Source: an uncultured Roseburia sp. (lineage in GTDB: Bacteria > Bacillota > Clostridia > Lachnospirales > Lachnospiraceae). Taken from it: a stretch of DNA of 64,000 bases. Below are positions 1 to 8,901 of this stretch, in pieces. The notes beneath the pieces are model-generated. The model ran no database searches and was not told the origin of the DNA. It worked only from the letters and a program-made list of their open reading frames with translations. The stretch lies in assembly GCA_900539115.1 (NCBI GenBank), contig UQAQ01000007.1:31720-95719 (forward strand), given 5' to 3'. Position 1 is the first letter of the stretch; each line of letters opens with the position of its first letter. The position numbers and the translations under genes are program-made.

Positions 1-1
1 C

Positions 2-316
2 CTCGGAAAAGGCTTTGTTCCATGCCGAAAAAAGGGCAAACTGCCTTGTGAAACCGTCTGCGCAAGTTATGAGCTGGAATACGGCACCGCCGAGATCGAA
101 CTTCACAAAGATTCCATTGCCAAAGGTCAGAAAGTCATTATCGTAGATGACCTGATCGCTACCGGCGGTACGGTGGAAGCCTGCGCCAAACTGGTAGAAG
201 AACTTGGTGGGAGTGTGGAAAAAATTGTATTTCTTCTGGAACTCGCCGGACTTCACGGCCGCAGCAAACTGGCAGCTTACGACGTCGCTTCTGTGATCAC
301 TTATGAAGGAAAATAA
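2..316 (+). CDS. apt: Adenine phosphoribosyltransferase, C-terminal part (cut by window edge)
   Basis: Apt salvages adenine with PRPP to AMP in the cytoplasm. The open frame enters from the left edge and ends at TAA 314-316. The PRPP-binding loop VIIVDDLIATGGT is intact, followed by the usual C-terminal sequence LLELAGLHGR. Only about the last 104 residues are inside the window. The next gene, a purine permease, starts 50 bp downstream on the same strand, so uptake and salvage of purines appear linked. Family assignment is by motif; the start cannot be seen. Confidence 0.93.
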   Translation, partial: LGKGFVPCRKKGKLPCETVCASYELEYGTAEIELHKDSIAKGQKVIIVDDLIATGGTVEACAKLVEELGGSVEKIVFLLELAGLHGRSKLAAYDVASVITYEGK

Positions 317-365
317 GTCCTGGGACTTATCAATAAAAAATACACAATTAAAGAAGGAGGACATT

Positions 366-1724
366 ATGTTAGAAAAACTGTTCAAACTCAAAGAAAATGA
401 CACAACGGTAAAAACAGAAGTCATCGCCGGTCTGACGACTTTTATGACAATGGCTTATATTCTTGCCGTCAACCCAAGCATGCTCAACGCAGCCGGTATG
501 GACACCAATGCTGCCTTGATCGCTACGGCACTTGCCGCCTTTATCGGTACCCTTGCCATGGCATTTTTGGCAAATTATCCATTCGCTCTTGCTTCCGGCA
601 TGGGACTCAATGCTTACTTTGCTTATACCGTATGCGGTTCCATGGGATACTCCTGGCAGGTAGCTCTGCTCGCTGTATTCGCGGAAGGTATTGTATTTAT
701 CGCTCTTTCCCTTACGAATGTACGTGAAGCCATCTTCAACGCAATCCCTCTTACATTGAAACACGGTGTAAGTGCCGGAATTGGACTTTTCATCGCTTTC
801 GTTGGACTGCAGGGTGCGCACCTTGTTGTCAATAGTGATTCCACTCTTACTACAACAGTAGATTTCGCCGGGAATTTCCATACCGAAGGAATTTGTGCCG
901 TACTGGCAATCGTTGGATTGTTCATTACCATCGTACTTTATATCAAAGGATTCAAGGGTGCGATCCTGATCGGTATTATCGCCACCTGGATTCTCGGTAT
1001 GATCATGCAGGCTGTCGGTGTTTACCGGGTAGATGTCGAAGGCGGATTTTACTCCCTCTTCCCGAACCTTGCTTTTGTTGATCTGACAGATCTTGGAAAG
1101 ACATTTGGCCAGTGCTTCCGCGCAGACCTTTCCGGTGTTAGTGTAATCAACTTCATCGTCGTATTGTTATCTTTCCTTTTCGTAGATATTTTCGACACTT
1201 TGGGAACGTTAGTCGGTGTCGCTACGAAAGCAGATATGCTTGACAGCGACGGAAAACTTCCTCGTATCAAACAGGCACTTTTGGCAGATGCGATCGCTAC
1301 TTCTGCCGGTGCGATCATCGGTACTTCTACAACGACAACGTATGTAGAATCTTCTGCCGGCGTAGCAGCAGGCGGACGTACCGGATTGTCATCCGTAGTA
1401 ACCGGACTTTTGTTCCTGGTCTCCATCTTCTTCGCACCGATCTTTACAGCGATTCCTGGTTTTGCCACGGCTCCTGCTTTGATCTTTGTCGGATTTTTGA
1501 TGGTATCTTCCGTAATCAAAGTTGACTTCTCTGACCTCACAGAAGCTGTCCCGGCTTACCTTTGTATGCTCGCTATGCCTTTGATGTACAGCATCGCAGA
1601 AGGTATCGCAATGGGCGTTGTCTCCTATGTAGTCATCAATCTTCTTTGCGGAAAAGCGAAAAAGATCACTCCGCTTATGTATGTACTTGCGGTACTCTTC
1701 ATCTGCAAATACATCTTCTTATAA
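366..1724 (+). CDS. NCS2-family purine permease (AzgA/PbuG type)
   Basis: A 452-residue multi-pass membrane protein of the nucleobase:cation symporter-2 family, probably importing hypoxanthine, guanine or adenine. The N-terminus carries the family sequence EVIAGLTTFMTMAYILAVNP and the body alternates hydrophobic helices typical of 12-14 segments. An in-frame ATG exists at 303, but it lies inside apt. The ATG at 366 is preceded by AAGGAGG (354-360) at good spacing and gives the usual family N-terminus, so it is preferred. It follows apt closely and probably shares its transcript. The exact purine transported cannot be told from sequence. Confidence 0.92.
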   Translation: MLEKLFKLKENDTTVKTEVIAGLTTFMTMAYILAVNPSMLNAAGMDTNAALIATALAAFIGTLAMAFLANYPFALASGMGLNAYFAYTVCGSMGYSWQVALLAVFAEGIVFIALSLTNVREAIFNAIPLTLKHGVSAGIGLFIAFVGLQGAHLVVNSDSTLTTTVDFAGNFHTEGICAVLAIVGLFITIVLYIKGFKGAILIGIIATWILGMIMQAVGVYRVDVEGGFYSLFPNLAFVDLTDLGKTFGQCFRADLSGVSVINFIVVLLSFLFVDIFDTLGTLVGVATKADMLDSDGKLPRIKQALLADAIATSAGAIIGTSTTTTYVESSAGVAAGGRTGLSSVVTGLLFLVSIFFAPIFTAIPGFATAPALIFVGFLMVSSVIKVDFSDLTEAVPAYLCMLAMPLMYSIAEGIAMGVVSYVVINLLCGKAKKITPLMYVLAVLFICKYIFL

Positions 1725-1747
1725 AATAACCATTCAGGAGTTTATGT

Positions 1748-3559
1748 ATGAATTTATTAACCGCCGAAGGCATCACTCACAGTTATCATGACCGCCGCCT
1801 TTTTTCCGGCCTCTCATTCCACTTGAATGAGGGGGAAAAGGTGGGGCTGATCGGCATCAACGGAACCGGGAAATCGACCCTTTTAAAAATTATCGCCGGA
1901 ATGCTCGTTCCGGATGAGGGAACCGTGATCCGCGGAAATCAGCTGACGCTGTCCTATCTTCCGCAGTCTCCCGAATTTGCGGATACCGATACGGTTTTGA
2001 GTGCTGCCTTAGCCGGTCTTACTGACAATGGCATCTGGGAACGGGAACCAGATGCCAAAAATATGTTGACAAGACTTGGCATCACCGAATTTACAAAACC
2101 CATTCACCAATTGTCCGGAGGACAGCGAAAACGTGTGGCCCTTGTCCGCACTCTTCTGACCGACGCAGACATTCTGATTCTCGACGAGCCGACCAACCAC
2201 TTAGACAGCGCGATGGCAGAATGGCTTGAAAATAAGTTAAAGAACTACCGCGGTGCTCTCGTGATGATCACACATGACCGCTATTTTCTGGACAGCGTCG
2301 TGACGCGGATCGTCGAATTGGAGCAGGGAAAACTTTACAGTTACGCCGACAGCTACCTCGGATATCTCGCTCTGAAATCCGAGCACAAAGAGATGGAGGC
2401 AGCGACCGAACGCAAACGTCAGAGTTTATTGAAAACCGAAATTCAATGGATGATGCGGGGCGCGCGTGCACGTTCCACCAAGCAGAAAGCGCATATCGCC
2501 CGCTACGAGGCTCTCCGCGACGTAACACCGCCGAAAATCGACGAAAATGTTCAGATGACTTCGGTCGCCTCCCGCCTTGGACGAACTACGATTGAATTGA
2601 ATGGGATTTGCAAATCCTATGATGACCGCACACTCATCCGGGATTTTTCCTATATTTTCCTGAAAAATGACCGCATTGGAATCATTGGACCAAATGGCTG
2701 CGGAAAATCCACATTGATGAAGCTGATCAATGGGATCGAAACGCCGGATTCCGGCACGATCACCATCGGACAGACCGTAAAGATCGGCTACTTTTCACAG
2801 GAAAATGAATATTTAGACCCGTCTCTGAAACTGATCGAATACGTCCGCGAAGGAGCCGAAGTCATTCATACGCCTACAGGCACCATCAGTGCTTCGCAGA
2901 TGTTAGAGCGGTTTTTGTTTCCTTCCAATATGCATTATGCATTGATCGAGAAACTTTCGGGCGGCGAAAAACGCCGGTTGTATCTGCTTCGTATCCTTAT
3001 GGAAGCGCCAAACGTCCTCTTTTTGGATGAGCCGACCAACGATCTCGACATCGAAACGCTGACGATCCTAGAAGACTACCTCGATCACTTTGCCGGCATC
3101 GTTGTGACGGTATCGCATGACCGCTATTTTTTAGATCGTGTCGTCCGCCGCATCTTTGCCTTTGAAGAAAACGGAACGATCACCCAGTACGAAGGCGGGT
3201 ACACCGATTATTTAAAAAAATCCGGCGACAAGCTGTCGGAGATGAGCACCATTTCCGATAAAAAAGAAAGCAGCCGCAATCCGGATTCTACTTCCAAAGA
3301 TACATGGAAGAAAAATGCGCCAAAGAAATTGAAATTTTCTTACAAAGAACAGCGCGACTATGAAACAATTGAAGAAGACATACAAAAACTGGAAGAAAGA
3401 ATCACTTCTCTGGAGAAAGAAATGGAAGAATCTGCCAGCAACTACAGCCGTCTGACAGAATTAAATGAAGAAAAAGAAAATGCCGAAATGGCTTTGCTTG
3501 AAAAAATGGAACGCTGGGAATATTTAGAAGACCTGGCAGCCCAGATCGAAAATCAATAA
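1748..3559 (+). CDS. ABC-F family ATPase (Uup-like)
   Basis: A soluble 603-residue protein with two ABC ATPase domains and no membrane segments, as in ABC-F proteins that act on ribosomes. Domain 1 has Walker A GINGTGKST and signature LSGGQRKRVAL; domain 2 has GPNGCGKST and LSGGEKRRLYL; both have Walker B ending LDEPTN. The C-terminal 80 residues form a charged coiled coil as in Uup. CAGGAG precedes the ATG. It lies 23 bp after the permease and 16 bp before fabF. It could be a housekeeping translation factor or a target-protection resistance factor; the Uup-like tail favours the former. Confidence 0.9.
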   Translation: MNLLTAEGITHSYHDRRLFSGLSFHLNEGEKVGLIGINGTGKSTLLKIIAGMLVPDEGTVIRGNQLTLSYLPQSPEFADTDTVLSAALAGLTDNGIWEREPDAKNMLTRLGITEFTKPIHQLSGGQRKRVALVRTLLTDADILILDEPTNHLDSAMAEWLENKLKNYRGALVMITHDRYFLDSVVTRIVELEQGKLYSYADSYLGYLALKSEHKEMEAATERKRQSLLKTEIQWMMRGARARSTKQKAHIARYEALRDVTPPKIDENVQMTSVASRLGRTTIELNGICKSYDDRTLIRDFSYIFLKNDRIGIIGPNGCGKSTLMKLINGIETPDSGTITIGQTVKIGYFSQENEYLDPSLKLIEYVREGAEVIHTPTGTISASQMLERFLFPSNMHYALIEKLSGGEKRRLYLLRILMEAPNVLFLDEPTNDLDIETLTILEDYLDHFAGIVVTVSHDRYFLDRVVRRIFAFEENGTITQYEGGYTDYLKKSGDKLSEMSTISDKKESSRNPDSTSKDTWKKNAPKKLKFSYKEQRDYETIEEDIQKLEERITSLEKEMEESASNYSRLTELNEEKENAEMALLEKMERWEYLEDLAAQIENQ

Positions 3560-3575
3560 AGGAGAATCAAAAGAT

Positions 3576-4817
3576 ATGCAGGAAAAATTAGTAATCACAG
3601 GAATGGGCGCCGTGACCCCAATCGGAATCGGCGTCGACACATACTGGAATAATCTGGTAGAAGGAAAATGCGGCATTGACCACATTACCCGCTTTGATGC
3701 CAGCGAACTGCCGGTACAGATTGCTGCGCAGGTGAAAGACTTTAATCCCGACGATTTTATGACAAAGAAACAGAGCCGCGAGATGGACCTGTTTATGCAA
3801 TACGGCTACGCCGCTGCGACAGAAGCTCTTGCTGATGCCGGAATCGAAGAAGACACCGTCGCAAGCGACCGCATGGGCGTTGTCGTTGGTACCGCGATGT
3901 CCGGTGTATCGATCATTGCGGAGACACAGGATGGACTGAGCACGGGAGCCCACAAAAAAGTCAGCCCTCGTTTCGTCCCTAAATTTATCGGAAACATCGC
4001 CGCTGCGCAGATTGCCATTGCCAAAGGATACCACGGTCCAAGTCTTACCGTCAGCACTGCCTGCTCTTCCGGAGCCGATGCTGTCACAACTGCAGCCATG
4101 CTGCTCCGTGCCGGAGAAGCCGACGCGGTCATCGTAGTAGGCGCAGATGCCAGCATCTGCCCGGTTGTTCTCTTGGGACTCGCTTCCGCCCACGCACTCA
4201 GTACAAACAACGACGATCCGCTGCACGCCAGCCGTCCATTTGACAAGGACCGCGATGGTTTTGTCGCAGGAGAAGGCGGTGGCGCAATTCTTTTGGAGAC
4301 CGAAAGCCATGCGAAAAAACGTGGCGCAAAAATTCATGCAGAACTTGTCGGCTATGCCAACTGTACAGACGGCTACCACGTAACTGCACCACATCCGGAT
4401 GGAATTGGCGCGATCGCCTGCATGGAACATGCCGTAAAGAAAGCCGGCATCTCCCTTGATCAGATCGACTATATCAATACCCACGGCACTTCGACCCCAA
4501 TGGGCGATACCATCGAAGTAAACGCCGTAAAGAAACTTTTTGGTGCACATGCTTATGAAATGGCTGTTACCTCGACAAAAGGCTCTACCGGCCATATGAT
4601 GGGCGCAGGCGGTGTCACAGAGACCATTGCCTGCATCAAAGCGATTCAGACCGGCATCGTACCACCTACGCTCGGTCTCGTCAATGCGGATGAACAGTGC
4701 GACTTAAACCACGTTCCGGGAAAAGCCGAAAAACGCCCGGTACACTATGCTATGACAAATGCCTTTGGATTTGGCGGACAAAATTCCAGCCTCGTTGTAG
4801 GAGAATATCACGAATGA
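3576..4817 (+). CDS. fabF: Beta-ketoacyl-ACP synthase II
   Basis: FabF condenses malonyl-ACP with acyl-ACP during type II fatty-acid elongation. At 413 residues it has family length. The nucleophile is Cys163 in VSTACSSGADAV, the same number as in E. coli FabF; the first catalytic His lies in NTHGTSTPMGD and the second in STKGSTGHMMGAGG, which also holds the conserved Lys. GGAG precedes the ATG. The gene sits apart from a fab cluster, with an ABC-F gene upstream and a methyltransferase overlapping its stop codon. Confidence 0.95.
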   Translation: MQEKLVITGMGAVTPIGIGVDTYWNNLVEGKCGIDHITRFDASELPVQIAAQVKDFNPDDFMTKKQSREMDLFMQYGYAAATEALADAGIEEDTVASDRMGVVVGTAMSGVSIIAETQDGLSTGAHKKVSPRFVPKFIGNIAAAQIAIAKGYHGPSLTVSTACSSGADAVTTAAMLLRAGEADAVIVVGADASICPVVLLGLASAHALSTNNDDPLHASRPFDKDRDGFVAGEGGGAILLETESHAKKRGAKIHAELVGYANCTDGYHVTAPHPDGIGAIACMEHAVKKAGISLDQIDYINTHGTSTPMGDTIEVNAVKKLFGAHAYEMAVTSTKGSTGHMMGAGGVTETIACIKAIQTGIVPPTLGLVNADEQCDLNHVPGKAEKRPVHYAMTNAFGFGGQNSSLVVGEYHE

Positions 4818-5482
4818 AACTCGCTGACCAAATTCGTACAATAATGGAAGAAAATGACAATCTGACCGACGAACAGCTCGGTCAGGCTGTCGATTCTTTT
4901 TTACAGATACATACGGAAGAAATTCAGGAAGACGGATTGGACACTTACCACTGCCATCGCTACGAACCGACGCCATACCGTGTGCTGGAGGTTCTTTTCG
5001 ATGCCTTTCCGCTCACGAAGGAAGATGTACTTCTCGATTACGGAAGTGGTCTCGGCCGTCTGGCATTTTACTCGGCAGCCCGTTTCGGATGTCCGTGTAT
5101 CGGCGTAGAAATGGCAGAAAAATGGTACACGACCGCTGAAAACAACCGGCTTTCTTTTGTAACGGAGGATGCCGATATCCATTTTATCCTTGATACTGCT
5201 GACCATTACGAAGTAGACGACCGTGTCACGTACATTTACTGTTTTAATCCTTTTTCGCCGGATGTTTTCCGCACAGTGCTGACCCGGATCGAATGTTCCT
5301 TTGAGCGTAACCCACGTACGCTGACGCTCGTTTTGTATTATCCGGAAGACGACACCATTTTTTATATCGAGCAGCACACTGCTTTTCAGCGAATTGATGA
5401 GATTGCCGCCTCCGAGGCAATAAAAAAAGACCGCAGAGAACGTTTTAGTCTTTACCGTCTTACTCCCGATGACACATTTTAA
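4814..5482 (+). CDS. Class I SAM-dependent methyltransferase-like protein
   Basis: A 222-residue protein with the SAM-binding motif LLDYGSGLGRLAFYSA around residues 75-90 and a later CFNPFSPDVF segment where many Rossmann methyltransferases have their motif IV. The frame is open upstream to 4697, but the ATG at 4814 overlaps the fabF stop as ATGA, which suggests translational coupling and sets the start. The substrate is unknown; the link to fabF could be only positional. A short palindrome (TTTTAACCGGTTAAAA) followed by T residues overlaps its stop and may be a weak terminator. Confidence 0.75.
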   Translation: MKLADQIRTIMEENDNLTDEQLGQAVDSFLQIHTEEIQEDGLDTYHCHRYEPTPYRVLEVLFDAFPLTKEDVLLDYGSGLGRLAFYSAARFGCPCIGVEMAEKWYTTAENNRLSFVTEDADIHFILDTADHYEVDDRVTYIYCFNPFSPDVFRTVLTRIECSFERNPRTLTLVLYYPEDDTIFYIEQHTAFQRIDEIAASEAIKKDRRERFSLYRLTPDDTF

Positions 5483-5506
5483 CCGGTTAAAATTTTTATG
5501 AAACAG

Positions 5507-5535
5507 TTGTAAATATGACCCGAATCGGTTATACT
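5507..5535 (+). promoter_or_regulatory. Sigma-A type promoter of the 70-aa gene
   Basis: TTGTAA at 5507-5512 and TATACT at 5530-5535 are separated by exactly 17 bp. The coding start lies 50 bp downstream, after a strong ribosome site. Confidence 0.7.
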
Positions 5536-5584
5536 TAATAAAGATAACGGAATCGTTATGAATTAAGAAAGGAAGTGATTTACG

Positions 5585-5797
5585 ATGTACACCAATGAAT
5601 TGTTTGAAAAAATGCTGATGACATTCGATCATCAATATGATTCCAATTCAAAATTTTATGATTCACTTCCTTATGTACGAGATTATGATCTGTGTAACTG
5701 GACTCCGCTACGCATGCAGAGCGGAAACATTATCAAATTTTATCAATATCAGTTAGGCAAACCTGTCATCCTTCAGACAGATCCGGATAACGAATAA
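5585..5797 (+). CDS. Small conserved-type protein of unknown function, 70 aa
   Basis: Not recognised. It encodes 70 residues rich in Tyr, Asp and Asn with no signal peptide or membrane segment. It has its own promoter and an AAGGAAGTGA ribosome site, so it is probably expressed. It stands alone between fabF/methyltransferase and a convergent zinc-ribbon gene only 12 bp away. Confidence 0.65.
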   Translation: MYTNELFEKMLMTFDHQYDSNSKFYDSLPYVRDYDLCNWTPLRMQSGNIIKFYQYQLGKPVILQTDPDNE

Positions 5798-5809
5798 AAT
5801 AAGATTAGA

Positions 5810-6016
5810 TCACTCTTCGTTGCGCTCTTTTTTCTTTAACTCACCGACAAATACCTTTCGAATACTGTTTACGGTTCGAAAGGTATAAGTACTTTTTCCA
5901 CAATGCGTACAAATTTCATTGTCCTTATTAAAATCTTCAACTTCTTCCTGATATCCACATACGGGACAGGTAACAAGAATTTTTGTAGTATCCTCTTTCA
6001 AATCTATACACCTCAT
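5810..6016 (-). CDS. Small zinc-ribbon protein, 68 aa
   Basis: Two knuckles, CPVCG (residues 17-21) and CTHCG (35-39), form a classic four-cysteine zinc ribbon, followed by a basic C-terminus. Such proteins often bind nucleic acid or partner proteins, but no specific function can be assigned. The ribosome site is weak (GAAGAAG). The 195-bp repeat element inserted about 50 bp upstream may have changed its promoter region. Confidence 0.6.
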   Translation of the reverse strand: MRCIDLKEDTTKILVTCPVCGYQEEVEDFNKDNEICTHCGKSTYTFRTVNSIRKVFVGELKKKERNEE

Positions 6017-6067
6017 TTTATACTTCTTCGCACACTATCGAAGCTTGATTAACTTTATTTATTATAC

Positions 6068-6262
6068 GTAACTATTCAGGATCCAATGTATGGAAATCAA
6101 TGAATCGTCGTGCTTGCACGTAAGAGACTTTGATTTTCATACATTGAGATCCTAATAGGGCTCCCCCTCCACATATGAGCATTTTTAGCCTTGTCAAAGG
6201 CGAGAAAAGAACACGAAGTGTTCGAAATGCGAATGTGGAGGAGGGGCGTCTTGAATAGTTAC
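6068..6262. mobile_element. MITE-like palindromic element, copy 1 (195 bp)
   Basis: The ends GTAACTATTCAGGA and TCTTGAATAGTTAC are terminal inverted repeats. The 8-bp sequence TATTATAC stands directly on both sides (6060-6067 and 6263-6270), as expected for a target-site duplication. The interior holds two long imperfect hairpins, one around TGTATGGAAATCA/TGATTTTCATACA and one around CCCCTCCACAT/ATGTGGAGGAGG. It encodes no transposase; open frames through it are incidental. Near-identical copies lie at 31866-32060 and 37808-38000. Confidence 0.85.
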
Positions 6263-6305
6263 TATTATACAACAAATTAGCAGAAAAATCAATTAGAAAT
6301 TAATG

Positions 6306-6339
6306 GAAAAGAGGCACTGCCGTTCTCCGCAAGTGCCTC
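6306..6339 (-). terminator. Rho-independent terminator of the NYN gene
   Basis: Stem GAGGCACT (6311-6318) pairs with AGTGCCTC (6332-6339), followed on the minus strand by a short T run. It lies 17 bp past the stop of the NYN-domain gene. Confidence 0.75.
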
Positions 6340-6355
6340 CCGGTTCATTTCTGTC

Positions 6356-7108
6356 TTAGTTTTTCGACCATATCCCATCTTTTTGAACACGATCCCAGTC
6401 GACGCTCAACACGTCAACAATCTTGCCATTATATCCAACCTGCTCTGATTCCTGAATATATTTTTGCCGAAGCAGATTATCTAATGCAAGTTTTACTCGT
6501 TCCTTCGGAACATTGTTATACTCTGCGACACTTTTTATTGTCTTCCAGTACGTAACTAACGTACGCGGTTTCGCACGCAGGCGGTACAAACTTACAAATA
6601 TCAAATCATTATAATGATCTTTTTCCTGTGACTGCCGTGGCATCTCTACATAACTTGTCGCTATGGATTTTAAATGATTGCTGAACGCAAACTTCACGCC
6701 GTAAATAATAACTTTTTTCCCAAGTTCTTTCAAATACTCTGCCACTTTAAGAAAATGTGCATCACCGGTAAATAAAATATATACATCCGGACTTTTCTTT
6801 TTGGACGCATAGCGGTAAATCTGATCCAAAATGATAACATCTGTAAAATCTTTATCTACGCCAATCTTTTCGCTCGCTGTATGCACGATACCGGATGTGA
6901 TTTTTTTAAGACGTTCCAAGTCTTTTCCAATATTTGGTTCTGAAAAATCCCCAAAGAAAAATATGTCTTTCATATGAAATTCATTTTTCAATTCCTTCAG
7001 CCATTCATCTACATTGGGACGCATCTGAAAACGATTTGAATATCCGTAAAACCAGTGTTCATAATCGACAAAGGCAACTGCCTCTCTTTTTTTCGACTTC
7101 CCGAACAT
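6356..7108 (-). CDS. NYN-domain (LabA-like, PIN-fold) protein
   Basis: A 250-residue cytoplasmic protein. Residues about 10-150 form an NYN/PIN-like nuclease fold, with acidic positions in AVAFVDYEHW, DKDFTDVIILD and LFTGDAHF that match the metal-binding Asp set of the family. The C-terminal 80 residues look like a winged helix. NYN proteins are predicted or shown RNA nucleases; the target here is unknown. The frame is open to 7273, but ATG 7108 has a strong AAGGAGGGAG ribosome site and starts the domain properly. Confidence 0.75.
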   Translation of the reverse strand: MFGKSKKREAVAFVDYEHWFYGYSNRFQMRPNVDEWLKELKNEFHMKDIFFFGDFSEPNIGKDLERLKKITSGIVHTASEKIGVDKDFTDVIILDQIYRYASKKKSPDVYILFTGDAHFLKVAEYLKELGKKVIIYGVKFAFSNHLKSIATSYVEMPRQSQEKDHYNDLIFVSLYRLRAKPRTLVTYWKTIKSVAEYNNVPKERVKLALDNLLRQKYIQESEQVGYNGKIVDVLSVDWDRVQKDGIWSKN

Positions 7109-7177
7109 TATCTCCCTCCTTTCCTTCCTGATTATACCACAAACCCATGGGAAAACGCAAATTTTATTTTTCCATAG

Positions 7178-7227
7178 GTAATTATTGGGGGTCCAAGGTA
7201 TAAAAAACAATAGACCCGAATAGTTAC
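7178..7227. mobile_element. Shortened MITE-like element, 50 bp
   Basis: Ends GTAATTATTGGGGGTC and GACCCGAATAGTTAC are inverted repeats like those of the 195-bp element, with most of the interior missing. TTCCATAG before it and TCCCATAG after it match at 7 of 8 bases, so a target duplication is retained. Its right end supplies the TAA stop codon of the neighbouring phosphoesterase gene. Confidence 0.6.
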
Positions 7228-7850
7228 TCCCATAGTTTTTGCCGGCGTTTCTCATCCACCTCGATCCACTCATCGAGTGTCAGCGGCGTATAATCCGAGA
7301 ACATACAGAAACAATTGATCATGTGGCACGGAATCGGCTGTGGTTCGTCCACATATCTCGATTTTACGAGTGTCTGCCGCATGCGGTATATAAATTCATT
7401 GATAAGCAGCTCATCGTGCGAATCATGCACGTGTCCGTAAAGCATATAACTTTTCGGATTTCCCTCGTCGTCCAGGCGGTACTGCCCATTGTAACAGAGG
7501 ATGGGATAATGGCTCAATATGACCTTTCGCTTATTGTCATGCACTTCGGCATATGGCTTGATCCAGCCAAAGCGCGACGTGTCAAATTTGCGGTGGCGGA
7601 TCACATGATCGTGATTTCCTTCGATAAGAAATAATCTGCCTTTCAGGCGGCGCAGCACCTCATTGGTCTCCTCCGCATGACCGGCAGAAAAATCTCCGAG
7701 GATCACCACTTCATCCCCTTCTCTTACTTTTTTATTCCACTTCCCAATGATATATTCATTCATTTCATGCGCCGAGGCAAATCCCCGGCAGTCAAGACTG
7801 TGATTCAAATTTTCATGAAAAAAATGCAGATCGGATATATAATACCGCAT
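7224..7850 (-). CDS. Metallophosphoesterase (calcineurin-like)
   Basis: A 208-residue protein with the complete two-metal site: DLHF near the N-terminus, GDF, GNHD, SHYP and GHVH in order. Closest in shape to small bacterial phosphoesterases of unknown substrate. GGAG precedes the ATG. The stop codon TAA falls inside the terminal GTAAC of a shortened repeat element, so the original C-terminus may have been altered by that insertion. Confidence 0.8.
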   Translation of the reverse strand: MRYYISDLHFFHENLNHSLDCRGFASAHEMNEYIIGKWNKKVREGDEVVILGDFSAGHAEETNEVLRRLKGRLFLIEGNHDHVIRHRKFDTSRFGWIKPYAEVHDNKRKVILSHYPILCYNGQYRLDDEGNPKSYMLYGHVHDSHDELLINEFIYRMRQTLVKSRYVDEPQPIPCHMINCFCMFSDYTPLTLDEWIEVDEKRRQKLWE

Positions 7851-7864
7851 CGAATTCTCCGTTT

Positions 7865-8242
7865 CTATTTTTGATTTGCTTTCACCTGGAATTTTTCATC
7901 GTTTACGATAAAACGCTCATGAATGCCTTTTCCAATCGTTCCGCGCTCGTCCTTTGCTTCTACGCGGAAGGTGAGTTTTCGTCCGTCTACGGCGATCAAT
8001 TCGCTCTCACAAGTAACTGTCATTCCCAGCGGTGTCGGTGCGTCGTGGGATATATCCAAATGGATTCCAACCGTTCCGCATCCTTCCTCCAATTCTTCTG
8101 CGACGCTCTTCCAAGCGGTCTCTTCCATCAATGCGATCATTGCCGGCGTAGCAAATACATCCAGTGTACCGCTTCCCATCGTCTTCGCTGAATTTTTTTC
8201 GCTTACTACTACTTGCTGAATTCCTTTTATTCCTGTATTCAT
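7865..8242 (-). CDS. Hotdog-fold thioesterase (FlK-like)
   Basis: A 125-residue single hotdog domain similar to the fluoroacetyl-CoA thioesterase family. The segment SGTLDVFATPAMIALMEETA carries the Thr/Glu positions and VGIHLDISHDAPTPLG the His region used in catalysis by FlK relatives. Most gut homologues act on short acyl-CoAs of unknown identity; fluoroacetate detoxification should not be assumed. AGGAGG stands 8 bp before the ATG. It ends 14 bp before the phosphoesterase start, so the two may be co-transcribed. Confidence 0.75.
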   Translation of the reverse strand: MNTGIKGIQQVVVSEKNSAKTMGSGTLDVFATPAMIALMEETAWKSVAEELEEGCGTVGIHLDISHDAPTPLGMTVTCESELIAVDGRKLTFRVEAKDERGTIGKGIHERFIVNDEKFQVKANQK

Positions 8243-8338
8243 ATTCGTTTCCTCCTGTCTCTTTTATTGTCTTACAAAACGCTTTTGAAGTCAATAAAAT
8301 GGGCAAAAAAATTTTTTTTAATTTTTTTCAAAAAAGTA

Positions 8339-8367
8339 TTGACAAATGTATCACCGTATAATATAAT
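8339..8367 (+). promoter_or_regulatory. Consensus promoter of the tRNA operon
   Basis: TTGACA (8339-8344), 17-bp spacer and TATAAT (8362-8367) match the sigma-A consensus at every position. The first tRNA begins 42 bp downstream. An A/T-rich tract lies just upstream and may act as an UP element. Confidence 0.9.
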
Positions 8368-8409
8368 AGGTCTTGCGTTGTGACAAACAAGACAACGCAG
8401 AGAACAAGC

Positions 8410-8484
8410 CGGGGTGTGGCTCAGCTTGGCTAGAGCGCCTGATTTGGGATCAGGAGGCCGCAGGTTCGAATCCTGTCACCCCGA
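8410..8484 (+). tRNA. tRNA-Pro (anticodon TGG)
   Basis: Acceptor stem CGGGGTG/CACCCCG, D-loop, anticodon stem CCTGA/TCAGG with loop TTTGGGA, and TTCGAAT T-loop are all present. No CCA is encoded. First gene of a five-tRNA operon. Confidence 0.96.
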
Positions 8485-8556
8485 TCATGAAGCATCCTGT
8501 TTCATTTCAAAATAAATTTCATATTGATGCTATAGTTTAAACTATAGCAGACACAT

Positions 8557-8627
8557 GCGGGTGTAGTTCAATGGTAGAACACTAGCCTTCCAAGCTAGAT
8601 ACGTGGGTTCGATTCCCATCACCCGCT
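8557..8627 (+). tRNA. tRNA-Gly (anticodon TCC)
   Basis: Acceptor stem GCGGGTG/CACCCGC and anticodon stem CTAGC/GCTAG around loop CTTCCAA. CCA is not encoded. Second gene of the operon. Confidence 0.96.
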
Positions 8628-8666
8628 TTTGAAAACCGTTTTTTGATAAAGCGGATTTTTCAATGT

Positions 8667-8740
<74 letters not shown>

Positions 8741-8800
8741 ATACATATCCATATTCCGGATATGTCAGGGATGAGCAGCTGATATGCTGGGATTTCATCT

Positions 8801-8875
8801 GGTGGGTATAGCGCAGTTGGTTAGCGCGTCAGATTGTGGCTCTGAAGGCCGTGGGTTCGAATCCCATTACCCACC
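8801..8875 (+). tRNA. tRNA-His (anticodon GTG)
   Basis: Acceptor stem GTGGGTA/TACCCAC with the extra G at 8801 opposite C8875, the histidine identity pair. Anticodon loop TTGTGGC. Fourth gene of the operon. Confidence 0.96.
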
Positions 8876-8901
8876 TTTTCCTATTTTAATATGTAGGATG
8901 T

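Noticed and set aside
303..365. Upstream start at 303 for the purine permease
   Set aside because: It lies within apt and adds 21 residues foreign to the family; ATG 366 has an ideal ribosome site.
369..1540. Antisense frames within the purine permease gene
   Set aside because: They are shadows of a GC-skewed membrane gene with clear motifs on the plus strand.
3588..4595. Long antisense frame in fabF
   Set aside because: FabF motifs and start signals are on the plus strand; the antisense frame is Cys-rich and has no ribosome site.
5470..5500. Strong terminator after the methyltransferase gene
   Set aside because: The palindrome has almost no loop and is A/T rich, so it is only a weak candidate and was not listed separately.
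6072..6275. Conserved-looking 60-residue frame, also at 31870-32301
   Set aside because: The similarity is due to the repeated 195-bp element itself; no start signals.
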